Positions 1-9,929 are shown, counted from the stretch's first letter. The stretch is DNA of 64,000 bases from Demequina sediminis (GCF_030296675.1 NZ_AP027736.1:682001-746000), one strand, 5' to 3'. Numbers and translations: made by a program. Notes: generated from the sequence alone by a model not told the origin.

Positions 1-3
1 GTT

Positions 4-9
4 TAGGAT
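4..9 (+). promoter_or_regulatory. -10 element, leaderless promoter of LysR gene
   Basis: TAGGAT lies exactly 6 nt before the ATG at 16 and no ribosome binding site fits between them. This is the arrangement expected for a leaderless actinobacterial mRNA starting at the A of ATG. The -35 region lies outside the window. Confidence 0.5.
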
Positions 10-15
10 GCCTTC

Positions 16-909
16 ATGGAAGCGCGTCATCTCGAACTGCTGAGGGACCTCAAGGAGCGCGGCACTCTCGGTGCGGTGGCCGCCGCGACCTACCGCACGC
101 CGTCGGCGCTGTCCCAGCAGCTGAGGACGGCCGAGCGTGAGGTGGGAGTCGCGCTGGTCGAACCCGCCGCGCGGGGGCTTCGCCTGACATGGGCGGGCGA
201 GATCCTCGCCGCGGGCGCCGACGACGTCCTCGCGGCGCTGGCACGCGTGCAGTCCGCTCTCGACGCAGGCCGCGGCGAGCCTCGCGGCACCGTGCGCATC
301 GGCACCCTTCCGAGCGCGGGCGCCGCGCTCCTGCCGGGGCTGATGTCGAGACTCGTGGGTTCGCAGTTGCGCATCGAGGTCGAGGACTTCGACCTCGCCG
401 AGGCGGACTACGCGCACAGGACGCTCGATCACGACCTGGTGATCGCGCACAGCCTCGCCGCGGATGTCCCCGCCGGCGCCGAGCGGCTGTTCTCGGTGGT
501 GATCGCGCGCGAGCCGATCGACGTCGCGGTGCCCGCGGAGCATCGGCTCGCGAGCAGCCCGCGCGTGCGGCCCGAGGACCTCGCGCGTGAGCGATGGATC
601 GCGGTGCCGCGAGGCTTCCCGTTCGCGACCGTGCACGAGTCGATCGAGGCGGTCACCGGCGTCACTCTTGACCGTATCGTCGAGGTGCGGGACAACCGCC
701 TGGTCGAGAGCCTGGTGGGCGAGGGGCTAGGGATCGCGCTGCTACCCCGGTTCTCGACCCCGCGGTCCCCGGCCTACCGGCTCCTCCCGCTTGAGGGCGT
801 GCATGCGACCCGCGCGATCGTCGCGATCGGTCGCCATGATCGGGTGGAACGACACGCGGTGCGCGCGGTGCTCGACGTCCTCACGGACGTGGGCGCCGGT
901 CTCAGCTGA
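16..909 (+). CDS. LysR family transcriptional regulator
   Basis: The 297-residue product has the LysR layout. A winged helix-turn-helix fills about residues 1-60 (HLELLRDLKERGTLGAVAAA, then SALSQQLRTAEREVG), a linker helix follows, and a periplasmic-binding-protein-like effector domain starts near residue 88 (GTVRIGTLPSAGAALLP). It would bind DNA as a tetramer and respond to a small molecule; the ligand cannot be told from sequence. It is convergent with the MMPL exporter gene, so it does not share a promoter with it, and its target is not evident. The start is supported by a -10 box 6 nt upstream. Length is normal for the family. Confidence 0.88.
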   Translation: MEARHLELLRDLKERGTLGAVAAATYRTPSALSQQLRTAEREVGVALVEPAARGLRLTWAGEILAAGADDVLAALARVQSALDAGRGEPRGTVRIGTLPSAGAALLPGLMSRLVGSQLRIEVEDFDLAEADYAHRTLDHDLVIAHSLAADVPAGAERLFSVVIAREPIDVAVPAEHRLASSPRVRPEDLARERWIAVPRGFPFATVHESIEAVTGVTLDRIVEVRDNRLVESLVGEGLGIALLPRFSTPRSPAYRLLPLEGVHATRAIVAIGRHDRVERHAVRAVLDVLTDVGAGLS

Positions 910-936
910 GGTCGCGCGGAAGCGCCCGGCGGCCGG

Positions 937-3138
937 TCACTCGTGCGTGAGGCCGATGCGCTGGTGGAGCCGGCGCAGGGGCCCGGGTGCCCACCAGTTC
1001 CAGTCCCCCAGAAGGGTCATGGTCGCGGGCACGAGCAGCAAGCGCACCACGGTCGCGTCGAGCAGCACCGCGAACGCGAGTCCGACGCCCACCTCCTTGA
1101 TCATGAGCAGGTCGCCCATCGCGAAGCCGAGGAAGACCAGCACGATGACTGCGGCCGCCGAGGTGATGATGCGACCGGACCGCTGCAGACCCTTGCGGAC
1201 CGCGGCATCGTTGCTCTCGCCTGCGTCGACGTATTCCTTGACGCGCGCGAGCAGGAACACCTCGTAGTCCATCGCGAGCCCAAAGCCGAACGCCACGATG
1301 ATCACCGCGACATACGTCTCCACGCCTCCCGTCGAGGTGAAGCCCAGCAGCGACTCGAGATTGCCCTCCCCGAAGATCCACGTCACCACGCCCAGCGTCG
1401 CGAGCAGGGACAGCGCGTTGATGAGGAGGGTCTTGACCGGGACGAGCAGCGATCCCGTCATGAGGAACAGCAACACGAAGGTCGCGACGACGACGAGCGC
1501 CCCGGCCACCAGGGCGCCCTCGGCGATCGCGTCGATGAAGTCGATCTGCGTCGCGGCGGCACCACCCACGTTGATGGTCACGTCGGCGGGCAACTCGCGC
1601 ATCTCACGCACGGTCGAGGCGGCCTCGGGGCCGGTCGCGTCCGTCGTGTCGAGGCGCACGCCGACGAAGGTCTCGCCCTCGAGCACCACCGGCTCCTCGA
1701 CCCCCGCCACCCCGCCGAGCTCGGCCACCGCCGTGAGCCAGTCCGCGAGGGCAGCGGGCGACTCGAGCGAGTGCACCGTGACGGCGGGCTCCACGAGGTG
1801 AGGGAAGCCCTCCTCGAATGCGACGACGTAGTCGCGCCGTTCGTTGCCGACCGGCAGCGCCTCGATATCCGAGTTGCGCAGCGTGAGTCCCAGCACGGGC
1901 GACGCCAGCAGCAGAAGCAGCGCCGTGGCGCCGATCATCACGAGCCACGGGTGGCGCTGGACCCGCGTGGCGAGACGCGCGAACGCGCCGTCCTCGCGGT
2001 CGACATTGGACGTGACGGACACGACCCTCCGCACCCCGGGTAGCCGCGCGAGCAGTCCCGCCCCCACGATGCGTGGCGCGAGCAGATACAGCACGGCGGG
2101 CACGACCGTGAGCGCGGCGACCATCGCGGTGGTGACCACACCCACCGCGGCGCCGCCGATGCCCCTGATCATCTCGGGGGAGAAGGCGAGCATGCCGCCC
2201 ACCGAGACCGCCACGATCAGGCCCGAGAAGGCGACGGTCCTGCCCGCGGTGGAGAGGGTGCGCACGAGTGCCTCGTCACGCGCCTCGCGCGGGTCGCCTC
2301 CGAGCCGGTGAAGCTCCTCGCGGAACCGCGACACGAGCAGCAGCCCGTAGTCGATCGACAGGCCGATGCCGAGCACCGTCACGACGTTCACGGCGCTCTG
2401 ATCGAGATCCAGCAGGTAGGAGAATCCGTACAGCACCGCCAGGCCGCCCGCGATCGAGGCGATGGCACCGGTGAGCGGTGTCGCCGCGGCGAGAAAGCCG
2501 CCGAACACGAACACCATCACGATGAGCGCCGCGGGCAGCGCGATGAGCTCGCCCGTGACGAGGTCTCGCTCGAGCTGATGAGTGAAGTCGTCGAACACGA
2601 GCGGGCCCGAGAACGTCAGCACGGTCGCCTCCGGCTGACTCGCGCGCATGTCCGCGACGGCGCCAGCCATGATCGCCGCGACCTCCTCGTGGAGCGCGAG
2701 TGCGTCGTCGCCCGGGTCGGCGAACGCCACGTCGACCAGGAAGCCGGTGCCCGTGGCGTCGACGAGCGCCGCGCGCGCCTCGGGCGGGCCGGCGAAGGGC
2801 GTGGCCACCGACGCCACGTGGTCGACCTCGGCGATGCGCGCGAGGGCGGCCTCCATGGCCGCCTGAACCCCGGCATCGTCCGGGCGTGCGTCCCGGACAT
2901 ACGACGCGAGGCGAGGCCCGACCGCGGGGTCAGCGGTGCGTTCCTGGGCCTGCGTCACCTCCCACGACTGCGAGCCGTCCACGAGCGGCGGCCCGGTGGT
3001 GACCCGCTGGAAGAGTCCCTCTCCGTTGACGCCCACGGTCGCGAGCGCGTAAAGGCAGATCGTGGCGAGTGTGGCGAGAATCACGACCAGCCGCGGCGCG
3101 CGTGCGATGGCATGACCCAGCCGGGTGAAGATTCCCAT
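937..3138 (-). CDS. MMPL family RND-type membrane transporter
   Basis: This is a 733-residue integral membrane protein with the internal duplication of the RND superfamily: a first transmembrane helix, a large extracytoplasmic domain and a helix bundle, all repeated. Conserved Asp-Tyr pairs thought to carry the proton relay are visible in both halves (GLSIDYGLLLVSRFREE and GFGLAMDYEVFLLARVKE), as in MmpL proteins that export lipids or hydrophobic drugs. Substrate is unknown. An upstream GTG at 3144 is possible, but on the minus strand TAGCCT (3151-3146) sits 7 nt before the ATG at 3138, which favours a leaderless start there. It is convergent with the LysR gene and monocistronic. Confidence 0.9.
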   Translation of the reverse strand: MGIFTRLGHAIARAPRLVVILATLATICLYALATVGVNGEGLFQRVTTGPPLVDGSQSWEVTQAQERTADPAVGPRLASYVRDARPDDAGVQAAMEAALARIAEVDHVASVATPFAGPPEARAALVDATGTGFLVDVAFADPGDDALALHEEVAAIMAGAVADMRASQPEATVLTFSGPLVFDDFTHQLERDLVTGELIALPAALIVMVFVFGGFLAAATPLTGAIASIAGGLAVLYGFSYLLDLDQSAVNVVTVLGIGLSIDYGLLLVSRFREELHRLGGDPREARDEALVRTLSTAGRTVAFSGLIVAVSVGGMLAFSPEMIRGIGGAAVGVVTTAMVAALTVVPAVLYLLAPRIVGAGLLARLPGVRRVVSVTSNVDREDGAFARLATRVQRHPWLVMIGATALLLLLASPVLGLTLRNSDIEALPVGNERRDYVVAFEEGFPHLVEPAVTVHSLESPAALADWLTAVAELGGVAGVEEPVVLEGETFVGVRLDTTDATGPEAASTVREMRELPADVTINVGGAAATQIDFIDAIAEGALVAGALVVVATFVLLFLMTGSLLVPVKTLLINALSLLATLGVVTWIFGEGNLESLLGFTSTGGVETYVAVIIVAFGFGLAMDYEVFLLARVKEYVDAGESNDAAVRKGLQRSGRIITSAAAVIVLVFLGFAMGDLLMIKEVGVGLAFAVLLDATVVRLLLVPATMTLLGDWNWWAPGPLRRLHQRIGLTHE

Positions 3139-3145
3139 GGTCACC

Positions 3146-3151
3146 AGGCTA
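3146..3151 (-). promoter_or_regulatory. -10 element, leaderless promoter of MMPL gene
   Basis: Read on the minus strand, TAGCCT is followed by 7 nt and then the ATG at 3138. There is no Shine-Dalgarno sequence. The geometry matches the other leaderless promoters in this window. Confidence 0.42.
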
Positions 3152-3344
3152 GACGCGCGGGACCACGGGGGCAGCGGGGACGATGCGGGGCGCCACGGTG
3201 GCGCGGAGTCTCACGGTGGGCTGCGGCCCGGCGCGGAATCAGTTTGATACTGTGGCCGCGCTGGGAAGCCGCCAGGTCCAACGGTCGCGGGGAGGGTCGC
3301 GTCCTGAGCGCCGCCCTGAGACGGGCGGAGAACGGAGCCGGTCG

Positions 3345-4921
3345 ATGTCTGAGACCGTCCACATCCACCGCCGACTCGTCCGTGTCGCGGCGCTGCTCGT
3401 CTCCGGCGCACTCACCGCCGTGATCGCCGTGCCCGCCGCGGCCGCCGAGGAGGCCGTCGAGGCCCCCGTCGAGTTCGTCGACGTGGATCGCTCGCCGGAG
3501 TTTACCGATGAGATCGCCTGGATGGGCGAGACGGGCATCTCGCTTGGCTACGCCACGACGGCGGGACGCGAGTACAGGCCATTCGGTCGCGTCACGCGCG
3601 ACGCCATGGCCGCGTTCCTCTACCGCTACGCCGGCTCGCCCGAGTTTGAGGCTCCCAGCGAGCCGACCTTCTCCGACGTCACCCCCGAGACGTCCGACTT
3701 CTACGTCCAAATCGAGTGGGCCGCGGCTCAGGGCATTGCGGGCGGCTGGTCCGACGGCACCTTCAAGCCCACGCGGGCGATCACTCGCGACGCCATGGCC
3801 TCGTTCCTCTACCGCTTCGAGGGGGCTCCGCGCCGTCGGGTGAGCAGGTCTATGTCGACTCGGACGAGTCCCCCGAGCATGCCGACGCGATCGAGTGGCT
3901 CGCGACCCAGGGCATCTCGCAGGGGTGGGTGAACTGGCGCGGGCGGGTCTACAAGCCGCTCCAGACCATCACCCGCGACGCAATGGCTGCATTCCTCTAC
4001 CGGCTCGAGCACGGCGCGGAGCCCGTGACCGCCCATGCACCGGTGCTGGCGCCTCGCGCCACGGTATGGGTCACCGCATCGACCCTTCATCTGCGGGCGC
4101 AGCCCACCTGGAACTCGGCCGTCGTGGTGTCTGCACGGAGGAACGCGAGCGGAACCTTCGATGGCGCACGCGAGCATGGATGGCAGCGCGTGGAAATGGG
4201 CGGCGTCAAGGGATGGGCGCCCTCGGAGTACTTGCGCACGACCGAGCCGTCCTTCACGGTGACTCGCGTGGGCATCAAGGTTGACGAGTTGTGGTTTCGC
4301 GACGGCCCGTCGAACAACGACACGGTCCTGATGAAGATCCGCCGCGGCGAGCGTGGCGAGTTCACCGGCGTCATTCGCGGCGACTGGTGGCAGGTGCGAT
4401 TCCGCGATCGACTCGCGTGGGCCCCCGCCATGCACATGAACGTCGTGAGGCCGTTCGACGCCGCCGCGGTGTTGCGCACCGCGCACTCCCAGGTCGGCTA
4501 TCGCGCCGTGTCGTACAACGACAACAAGTTCAACGACTGGGCGGGCGGTCGCAACCCGTGGTGCATGGTGTTCGTCATGTGGGTGTTCGACAAGTCGGGC
4601 TTCAAGCAGGGCGTGCCGTTCGAGCTGCTGTATTCGGACTGGGCGCGCGAGGCACTCGCGTCGGGCATCGTCGATCGCACGGTGACCGCGGCGGATCTCA
4701 AGCCGGGCCACGTGGTGTTGGTCGACTGGCCGCCGTATACGGGGCCCACTCACGCGGGCATCGTTGACCGGGTGGTCGGCAGCAACGTGATCCTGGTCGA
4801 GGGCAACACCTCTGACGGCACGGGTGACCCGACGCGCGGCGTCTTCGTCAGGGAGAGGCGAATCGTCGACATGTATGGGGTGTTCAACCCGGACGAGTTC
4901 GCCCGAGTCAACGGGTACTAG
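3345..4921 (+). CDS. Secreted SLH-SH3b-CHAP cell-wall hydrolase (frameshifted)
   Basis: The ATG at 3345 opens a Sec signal peptide ([17 protein letters not shown]...PAAAA). Three S-layer-homology-like repeats follow, each with a [FY]VD/FSD opening and ending in TRDAMA[AS]FLYR. Two bacterial SH3 domains (about 4060-4240 and 4255-4440) and a C-terminal CHAP/NlpC-type amidase domain come next, with candidate nucleophile Cys in [11 protein letters not shown] and His in THAGIV. The likely role is peptidoglycan cleavage or remodelling at the cell surface. The frame breaks in the run of five G at 3821-3825: one extra G restores [17 protein letters not shown] and a continuous protein of about 525 residues. 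Architecture is clear; substrate bond is inferred. Confidence 0.82.
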
Positions 4922-4959
4922 CAGCGGCCGGCGCGGCGTGTGCTGTCAGACCCTGCGCC

Positions 4960-4965
4960 TACGCT
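4960..4965 (+). promoter_or_regulatory. -10 element, leaderless promoter of rarA
   Basis: TACGCT is followed by exactly 6 nt and the rarA ATG at 4972. No ribosome binding site is present in the gap. Confidence 0.5.
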
Positions 4966-4971
4966 GAACCC

Positions 4972-6306
4972 ATGGATCTGTTCGACTCCGCGCGCATGGA
5001 CGCCACCGGCGTGCCGGAGGCGCTCGGCAACGCGCCGCTTGCGGTGCGCATGCGACCGCGCACCCTTGATGAGGTCGTGGGGCAGGCACACCTGCTCGCG
5101 GAGGGCTCGCCGCTGCGGCGGCTCATTGGCGAGGCGGCACCCGCAACCTCGGTGATCCTGTGGGGACCGCCCGGCACGGGCAAGACCACGTTGGCGTACC
5201 TGGTCGCGGGCAACAGGAGGTTCGTCGAGCTGTCGGCCGTTACCGCGGGAGTCAAGGACGTGCGCGCCGTGATCGACGACTCGAAGCGGCGGATCGCGAC
5301 TGGAGAGCGCGAGACAGTGCTGTTCGTGGATGAGATCCACCGCTTTACGCGTTCGCAGCAGGACGCGTTGCTGCCCGCGGTGGAGAACCGCTGGGTCACG
5401 CTCATCGGCGCGACCACGGAGAATCCGTCGTTCTCGGTCGTGGGGCCGCTCCTGTCCCGTTCGCTGCTGCTCACGCTGCAGCCGCTCGCGGCCACGGATG
5501 TGGGAGAGGTGGTGGACCGCGCGATCGTGGAGGAGCGCGGTCTCGGTGGCACGGTGACCCTCGAGGACGGTGCGCGCGACCACATCCTGCGTGTCGCGGG
5601 GGCCGACGCCCGCAAGGCGCTCACCCTGCTCGAGTCGGTCGCTCAGTCCGCGCTGCAGTCCTCGGAGGGCGGGCTCATCACGGCCGCGCTGACCGAGGCG
5701 ACCATGGATGCCGCCCTGGTCGCGTACGACAAGTCGGGCGACCAGCACTACGACGTCATCAGCGCATTCATCAAGTCGGTGCGCGGGTCGGACGTCGACG
5801 CGGCGCTGCACTACTTGGCGCGCATGGTCGTCGCGGGGGAGGACCCGCGGTTCATCGCGCGCAGGCTCGTGATCCTCGCCGCCGAGGACATCGGCCTTGC
5901 CGACCCTCAGGGTCTGGTGATCGCGCAGGCGGCCGCCGAGGCGGTGAGCTTCATCGGGATGCCCGAGGGGCGCATCGTGCTCGCGGAGGCGACCGCGTAT
6001 CTGGCGAGCGCTCCCAAGTCGAACCGCGCGTACGTCGCGATCGACAAGGCCATCGCCGACGTGCGTGCCGGCCGCGCCGGCGTGGTCCCCGACCACCTCA
6101 GGGACGCGCACTACGCGGGAGCCGAGCGCATCGGCCATGGCCAGGGCTATCGCTACGCGCACGATGCTCCCCACGGGGTCGCCGCGCAGGAGTACCTGCC
6201 CGAGGCGCTCGAGGGCGCGCGCTACTACGAGCCCACCGAGCACGGCTTCGAACGCACCCTGAGCGAGCGGCTCACGACGATTCGCCGCATGCTCGGCAGG
6301 GACTAG
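4972..6306 (+). CDS. rarA: Replication-associated recombination protein A (AAA+ ATPase)
   Basis: The 444-residue protein belongs to the RarA/MgsA/WRNIP1 family, which acts at stalled replication forks. The sequence shows the AAA+ core with Walker [10 protein letters not shown] near residue 65, Walker [10 protein letters not shown], sensor region [12 protein letters not shown] and the C-terminal MgsA tetramerisation domain (EDIGLADPQ, then [12 protein letters not shown]). The N-terminal [16 protein letters not shown] box is typical. It appears monocistronic and starts at the mRNA 5' end. Its position just before rpsD and alaS is common in actinobacteria. Confidence 0.94.
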   Translation: MDLFDSARMDATGVPEALGNAPLAVRMRPRTLDEVVGQAHLLAEGSPLRRLIGEAAPATSVILWGPPGTGKTTLAYLVAGNRRFVELSAVTAGVKDVRAVIDDSKRRIATGERETVLFVDEIHRFTRSQQDALLPAVENRWVTLIGATTENPSFSVVGPLLSRSLLLTLQPLAATDVGEVVDRAIVEERGLGGTVTLEDGARDHILRVAGADARKALTLLESVAQSALQSSEGGLITAALTEATMDAALVAYDKSGDQHYDVISAFIKSVRGSDVDAALHYLARMVVAGEDPRFIARRLVILAAEDIGLADPQGLVIAQAAAEAVSFIGMPEGRIVLAEATAYLASAPKSNRAYVAIDKAIADVRAGRAGVVPDHLRDAHYAGAERIGHGQGYRYAHDAPHGVAAQEYLPEALEGARYYEPTEHGFERTLSERLTTIRRMLGRD

Positions 6307-6361
6307 GGTCCGTCGAGAGTTCCGCGCGTGTCGCGGGGTGTGCGGCCCCCACCCGCTTTGC

Positions 6362-6367
6362 TACACT
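6362..6367 (+). promoter_or_regulatory. -10 element of the rpsD promoter
   Basis: TACACT is a good -10 box about 110 nt upstream of rpsD, giving a long 5' leader. No convincing -35 is visible. Confidence 0.4.
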
Positions 6368-6430
6368 ATTCGAGCCCTCGCGGACGGTTGGCTGCTGCCC
6401 CGCGAACTCCAGCACTCAGCACATCGATTA

Positions 6431-6459
6431 TTTCCCGGCGCATCCGCGCGCCCGGGAAG
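6431..6459 (+). promoter_or_regulatory. rpsD leader hairpin (possible S4 autoregulatory site)
   Basis: TTCCCGG (6432-6438) pairs perfectly with CCGGGAA (6452-6458), and CGC/GCG pairs inside. The stem ends a few bases before the AAGGA ribosome binding site of rpsD. S4 represses its own mRNA in several bacteria, so a translational operator is plausible; this is inference. Confidence 0.35.
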
Positions 6460-6473
6460 TTATTAAGGACATC

Positions 6474-7100
6474 ATGACCTCAGTACAGAAGGCACGCCGC
6501 CAGGTCCGCCTGTCGCGCAGCCTCGGGATCGCGCTGACTCCGAAGGCCGTCAAGCACTTCGAGAAGCGTCCCTACCCGCCCGGCGAGCACGGCCGTACCG
6601 CCCGCCGCAAGGAAAGCGACTACGCGGTTCGTCTGCGCGAGAAGCAGCGTCTTCGCGCCCAGTACGGCCTCCGCGAGAAGCAGATGACCTCGACCTACGC
6701 CGAGGCGAAGAAGGAGTCCGGCCTGACCGGTGAGGCCTTCGTCGAGCTGCTCGAGATGCGTCTCGACGCCCTGGTGCTGCGTGCCGGCTTTGCCCGCACC
6801 ATCCTCCAGGCGCGTCAGTCGGTCCTGCACCGCCACATCCTCGTGGATGGCAAGATCGTCGACCGTCCCTCGTTCCGCGTGAAGCCGGGCCAGACCATCC
6901 AGGTCAAGCCCAAGGCCGTCACCCTCGAGCCCTACATGGCCGCCGCCGCCGGCGCGCACCGTGACGTGCTCCCGCAGGTGCCCGAGTACCTCGACGTCAC
7001 GCTCGAGAAGCTCAGCGCCCGCCTGGTCCGCCGTCCCAAGCGCGCCGAGGTCCCCGTGACCTGCGACGTGCAGCTGGTCGTCGAGTACTACGCGCGCTAG
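6474..7100 (+). CDS. rpsD: 30S ribosomal protein S4
   Basis: The 208-residue protein matches full-length bacterial S4, a primary 16S rRNA binder that nucleates assembly of the small subunit body. The N-terminal domain contains KRPYPPGEHG; the S4 RNA-binding domain is at about residues 95-160 (MRLDALVLRAGFARTILQARQ, HRHILVDGKIVDRPSFRVK). It stands alone here rather than in the S13-S11-S4-RpoA operon, which is common in actinobacteria. AAGGA precedes the ATG, and a strong terminator follows. Confidence 0.97.
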   Translation: MTSVQKARRQVRLSRSLGIALTPKAVKHFEKRPYPPGEHGRTARRKESDYAVRLREKQRLRAQYGLREKQMTSTYAEAKKESGLTGEAFVELLEMRLDALVLRAGFARTILQARQSVLHRHILVDGKIVDRPSFRVKPGQTIQVKPKAVTLEPYMAAAAGAHRDVLPQVPEYLDVTLEKLSARLVRRPKRAEVPVTCDVQLVVEYYAR

Positions 7101-7137
7101 TCGCACCCGTGAGGCTTCGACGAGCCACACACTGAGA

Positions 7138-7184
7138 GGCCGCGGCGCGGCGCCCCTGAGGGGCGGTGCGCCGCGGCCCTTTCT
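7138..7184 (+). terminator. Rho-independent terminator of rpsD
   Basis: An 11-bp perfect inverted repeat GGCCGCGGCGC (7138-7148) / GCGCCGCGGCC (7168-7178) encloses a second 6-bp stem CGCCCC/GGGGCG and is followed by CTTTCT. It separates rpsD from alaS. Confidence 0.8.
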
Positions 7185-7185
7185 G

Positions 7186-7191
7186 TACGAT
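7186..7191 (+). promoter_or_regulatory. -10 element upstream of alaS
   Basis: TACGAT directly follows the rpsD terminator and lies about 60 nt before the alaS start. It would give a short conventional leader with a ribosome binding site (TAGGAGAG). Confidence 0.38.
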
Positions 7192-7251
7192 GCAGGCGCC
7201 GGGCAGGTCCCGCCCCACGCCGGATGACAGGTAAGGACACGTAGGAGAGCC

Positions 7252-9921
7252 ATGCAGACTTCCGAGATCGCCACGCGATGGGTCGACTTCTTTGCCAAGC
7301 GCGACCACCACATCGCGCCGAGCGCGTCGCTCGTGTCGCCGGATCCGTCGCTGCTCTTCACGGTCGCGGGCATGGTCCCCTTCATCCCGTACATCATCGG
7401 CACGGACACCGCGCCGCACCCGCGCATCGCCTCTGTCCAGAAGTGCATTCGCACCAAGGACATCGAGGAGGTGGGAAAGACCACGCGCCACGGCACCTTC
7501 TTCCAGATGCTCGGCAACTTCTCGTTCGGGGACTACTTCAAGGAAGGCGCGATCGACTTCGCGTGGGAGTTCCTCACGGGACCCGAGTCGGAGGGCAATC
7601 TGGGCTTCGACCCGGAGCGTTTTTGGGTGACCATCTGGAACGAGGACGAGGAGGCGCTGTCGCACCTCGTCAACGTGGGCGTCGACCCGTCGCGCATCGT
7701 GCGACTCACGCGCGAAGAGAACTTCTGGGACACGGGCCAGCCCGGTCCCGCGGGTCCCTGCGCGGAGTGGCACTACGACCGCGGGCCCGAGTTTGGTCCC
7801 GAGGCCGTGGGCGGCACCGTGGACCCCGGCGGCGACCGCTACCTCGAGGTGTGGAACCTTGTCTTCGACCAGTTCCTGCGAGGAGAGGGCTCCGGCAAGG
7901 ACTACCCGCTGATCCGCGAGCTCGACCAGAAGGCGATCGACACCGGTGCGGGTCTGGAGCGCCTCGCGTACCTCAAGCAGGGCGTGTCGAATATGTACGA
8001 GATCGACCAGGTCTTCCCGGTGATTGCGAAGGCGCAGGAGCTGTCGGGTAAGACGTATGGCGACAACGAGACGGACGATGTCCGCATGCGCGTCATCGCG
8101 GACCATGTGCGCTCGTCGCTCATGCTGATCGGCGACGGCGTCACGCCTGGCAACGAGGGCCGTGGCTATGTGCTGCGCCGCCTCATTCGCCGCTCGGTGC
8201 GCGCCATGCGCCTGCTGGGTGTCGAGGACCGCTCGCTGCCCGAGTTGCTGCCCGTGTCGATCGACGCGATGGCCAGCGCCTACCCCGAGCTCGAGACCGG
8301 TCGCTCGCGCATCGAGTCCGTCGCGTACACCGAGGAGGACGCGTTCCGGCGCACGCTCGCGCAGGGCACGACCATCTTCGACCTCGCGGTCGACAAGGCG
8401 AAGCAATCCGGCACCCCCGCGCTGTCCGGCTCCGACGCGTTCACGCTGCACGACACCTACGGCTTCCCGATCGACATCACCCTCGAGATGGCGGCCGAAC
8501 AGGGCATCCAGGTCGACGAGGCAAAGTTCCGTGAGCTCATGAAGGAGCAGCGTGAGCGCGCCCGCGCCGATGCCAAGGCCAAGAAGGGCGGCCACGCCGA
8601 CGTCAGCGTCTACAACGGGATCAAGGAGACGCGCGCGACGGAGTTCCGTGGCTATGAGGAGCTCGTCACCGCCACCGAGATTCAGGCAATCGTGCGCGAC
8701 GGGGTGGGCGTACCCGTCGCCCTGACGGGCGAAACCGTCGAGGTCATCCTCCCGCAGACGCCGTTCTACGCGGAGTCGGGCGGCCAGGAGGCCGACTCGG
8801 GCATCATCCGGTCCGCGCGCGGCACGCTCGAGGTGGTCGACGTCCAGAAGCCCGTCAAGGGACTGGTGGTGCACACCGTGACGGTGATCGAGGGCGAGAT
8901 CGCCGTGGGCGACGAGGTCTCCGCCGAGGTCGACACGGAGTGGCGGCTTGGCGCGCGTCAGGCGCACTCGGGCACGCACCTGGTGCATGCGGCGCTGCGC
9001 GAGGTCCTCGGCCCCGATGCGCTGCAGTCGGGCTCGTACAACAAGCCGGGCTACCTTCGCCTCGACTTCGCGTGGAACTCCGCGCTGTCCGCGGCGACGC
9101 GGTCCGAGATCGAAGAGGTCACCAACCGCGCGATCCGTCGCGATCTCGACGTGTCCGCGCAGTACATGACCCTGCCCGAGGCCAAGGAGTGGGGCGCCGT
9201 CGCGCTGTTCGGCGAGACGTACGACGAGACGGTGCGCGTCATTCAGATCGGCGGTCCGTGGTCGCGCGAGCTGTGCGGTGGCACGCACGTGGATCACTCG
9301 AGCCAGGTCGGACTCGTCGCGCTCACGGGCGAGTCCTCGGTGGGCTCGGGCTCGCGTCGCATCGAGGCGATGGTGGGCATCGAGGCCTTCCAGAAGCTCG
9401 CCGCCGAGCGCGCGCTGGTCTCCGAACTCACGACCACACTTAAGGTGCAGCCCGGCGAGCTCAAGGGGCGGGTCGAGAAGGTACTCGAGCGTCTCGCCGA
9501 GGCCGAGCGCCAGCTCGCGGGCTATCGTCAGCAGGCCATGCAGCAGGCGGCCGCCGGTCTGGTCGACCACGCGGTGACGGTCAACGGCGTGCGCGTCGTG
9601 ACCCATGCGTCTCACGAGGCGGGGGACGGGGACGACCTCCGGACGCTCGTGACGGACGTGCGTGCTCGTCTCGGCGAGTCGACACCTGCGGTGGTGGCGA
9701 TCGCGGGCGAGTTCGGCGGCCGGCCGCAGATCGTGATCGCGACCAACGGACCCGCGCGCGACGCCGGCCTGAAGGCGGGAGACCTGGTGCGCACGGCATC
9801 GTCCATCCTGGGCGGCGGGGGCGGCGGCAAGCCGGACCTCGCGCAGGGCGGCGGTCAGGATGCCGCGCGCATCCCCGACGCGCTCGAGGCCGTGCAGGCA
9901 ACGGTGGCCTCACGTGCCTAG
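7252..9921 (+). CDS. alaS: Alanyl-tRNA synthetase
   Basis: The 889-residue cytosolic enzyme charges tRNA-Ala. The class II catalytic core is at the N-terminus (RWVDFFAKRDHHIAPSASLV, then HGTFFQMLGNFSFGDYFKE). The editing domain carries the zinc motifs HSGTHLVH and CGGTHVDH, and the C-terminal C-Ala/DHHA1 region ends in a glycine-rich patch (GGGGGGKPDLAQGG). Length is standard. The ATG at 7252 has a clear TAGGAGAG ribosome binding site. It heads the alaS-ruvX-mltG-aroE cluster, with ruvX starting only 8 nt downstream. Confidence 0.98.
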   Translation: MQTSEIATRWVDFFAKRDHHIAPSASLVSPDPSLLFTVAGMVPFIPYIIGTDTAPHPRIASVQKCIRTKDIEEVGKTTRHGTFFQMLGNFSFGDYFKEGAIDFAWEFLTGPESEGNLGFDPERFWVTIWNEDEEALSHLVNVGVDPSRIVRLTREENFWDTGQPGPAGPCAEWHYDRGPEFGPEAVGGTVDPGGDRYLEVWNLVFDQFLRGEGSGKDYPLIRELDQKAIDTGAGLERLAYLKQGVSNMYEIDQVFPVIAKAQELSGKTYGDNETDDVRMRVIADHVRSSLMLIGDGVTPGNEGRGYVLRRLIRRSVRAMRLLGVEDRSLPELLPVSIDAMASAYPELETGRSRIESVAYTEEDAFRRTLAQGTTIFDLAVDKAKQSGTPALSGSDAFTLHDTYGFPIDITLEMAAEQGIQVDEAKFRELMKEQRERARADAKAKKGGHADVSVYNGIKETRATEFRGYEELVTATEIQAIVRDGVGVPVALTGETVEVILPQTPFYAESGGQEADSGIIRSARGTLEVVDVQKPVKGLVVHTVTVIEGEIAVGDEVSAEVDTEWRLGARQAHSGTHLVHAALREVLGPDALQSGSYNKPGYLRLDFAWNSALSAATRSEIEEVTNRAIRRDLDVSAQYMTLPEAKEWGAVALFGETYDETVRVIQIGGPWSRELCGGTHVDHSSQVGLVALTGESSVGSGSRRIEAMVGIEAFQKLAAERALVSELTTTLKVQPGELKGRVEKVLERLAEAERQLAGYRQQAMQQAAAGLVDHAVTVNGVRVVTHASHEAGDGDDLRTLVTDVRARLGESTPAVVAIAGEFGGRPQIVIATNGPARDAGLKAGDLVRTASSILGGGGGGKPDLAQGGGQDAARIPDALEAVQATVASRA

Positions 9922-9929
9922 GGCGGCGC

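Noticed and set aside
7192..7251. T-box leader before alaS
   Set aside because: The leader is about 55 nt and lacks a T-box sequence or specifier hairpin.
7012..9615. Minus-strand open frame of 867 codons opposite alaS
   Set aside because: Shadow of alaS; low-complexity Arg/Leu/Asp composition and no ribosome site or motif.
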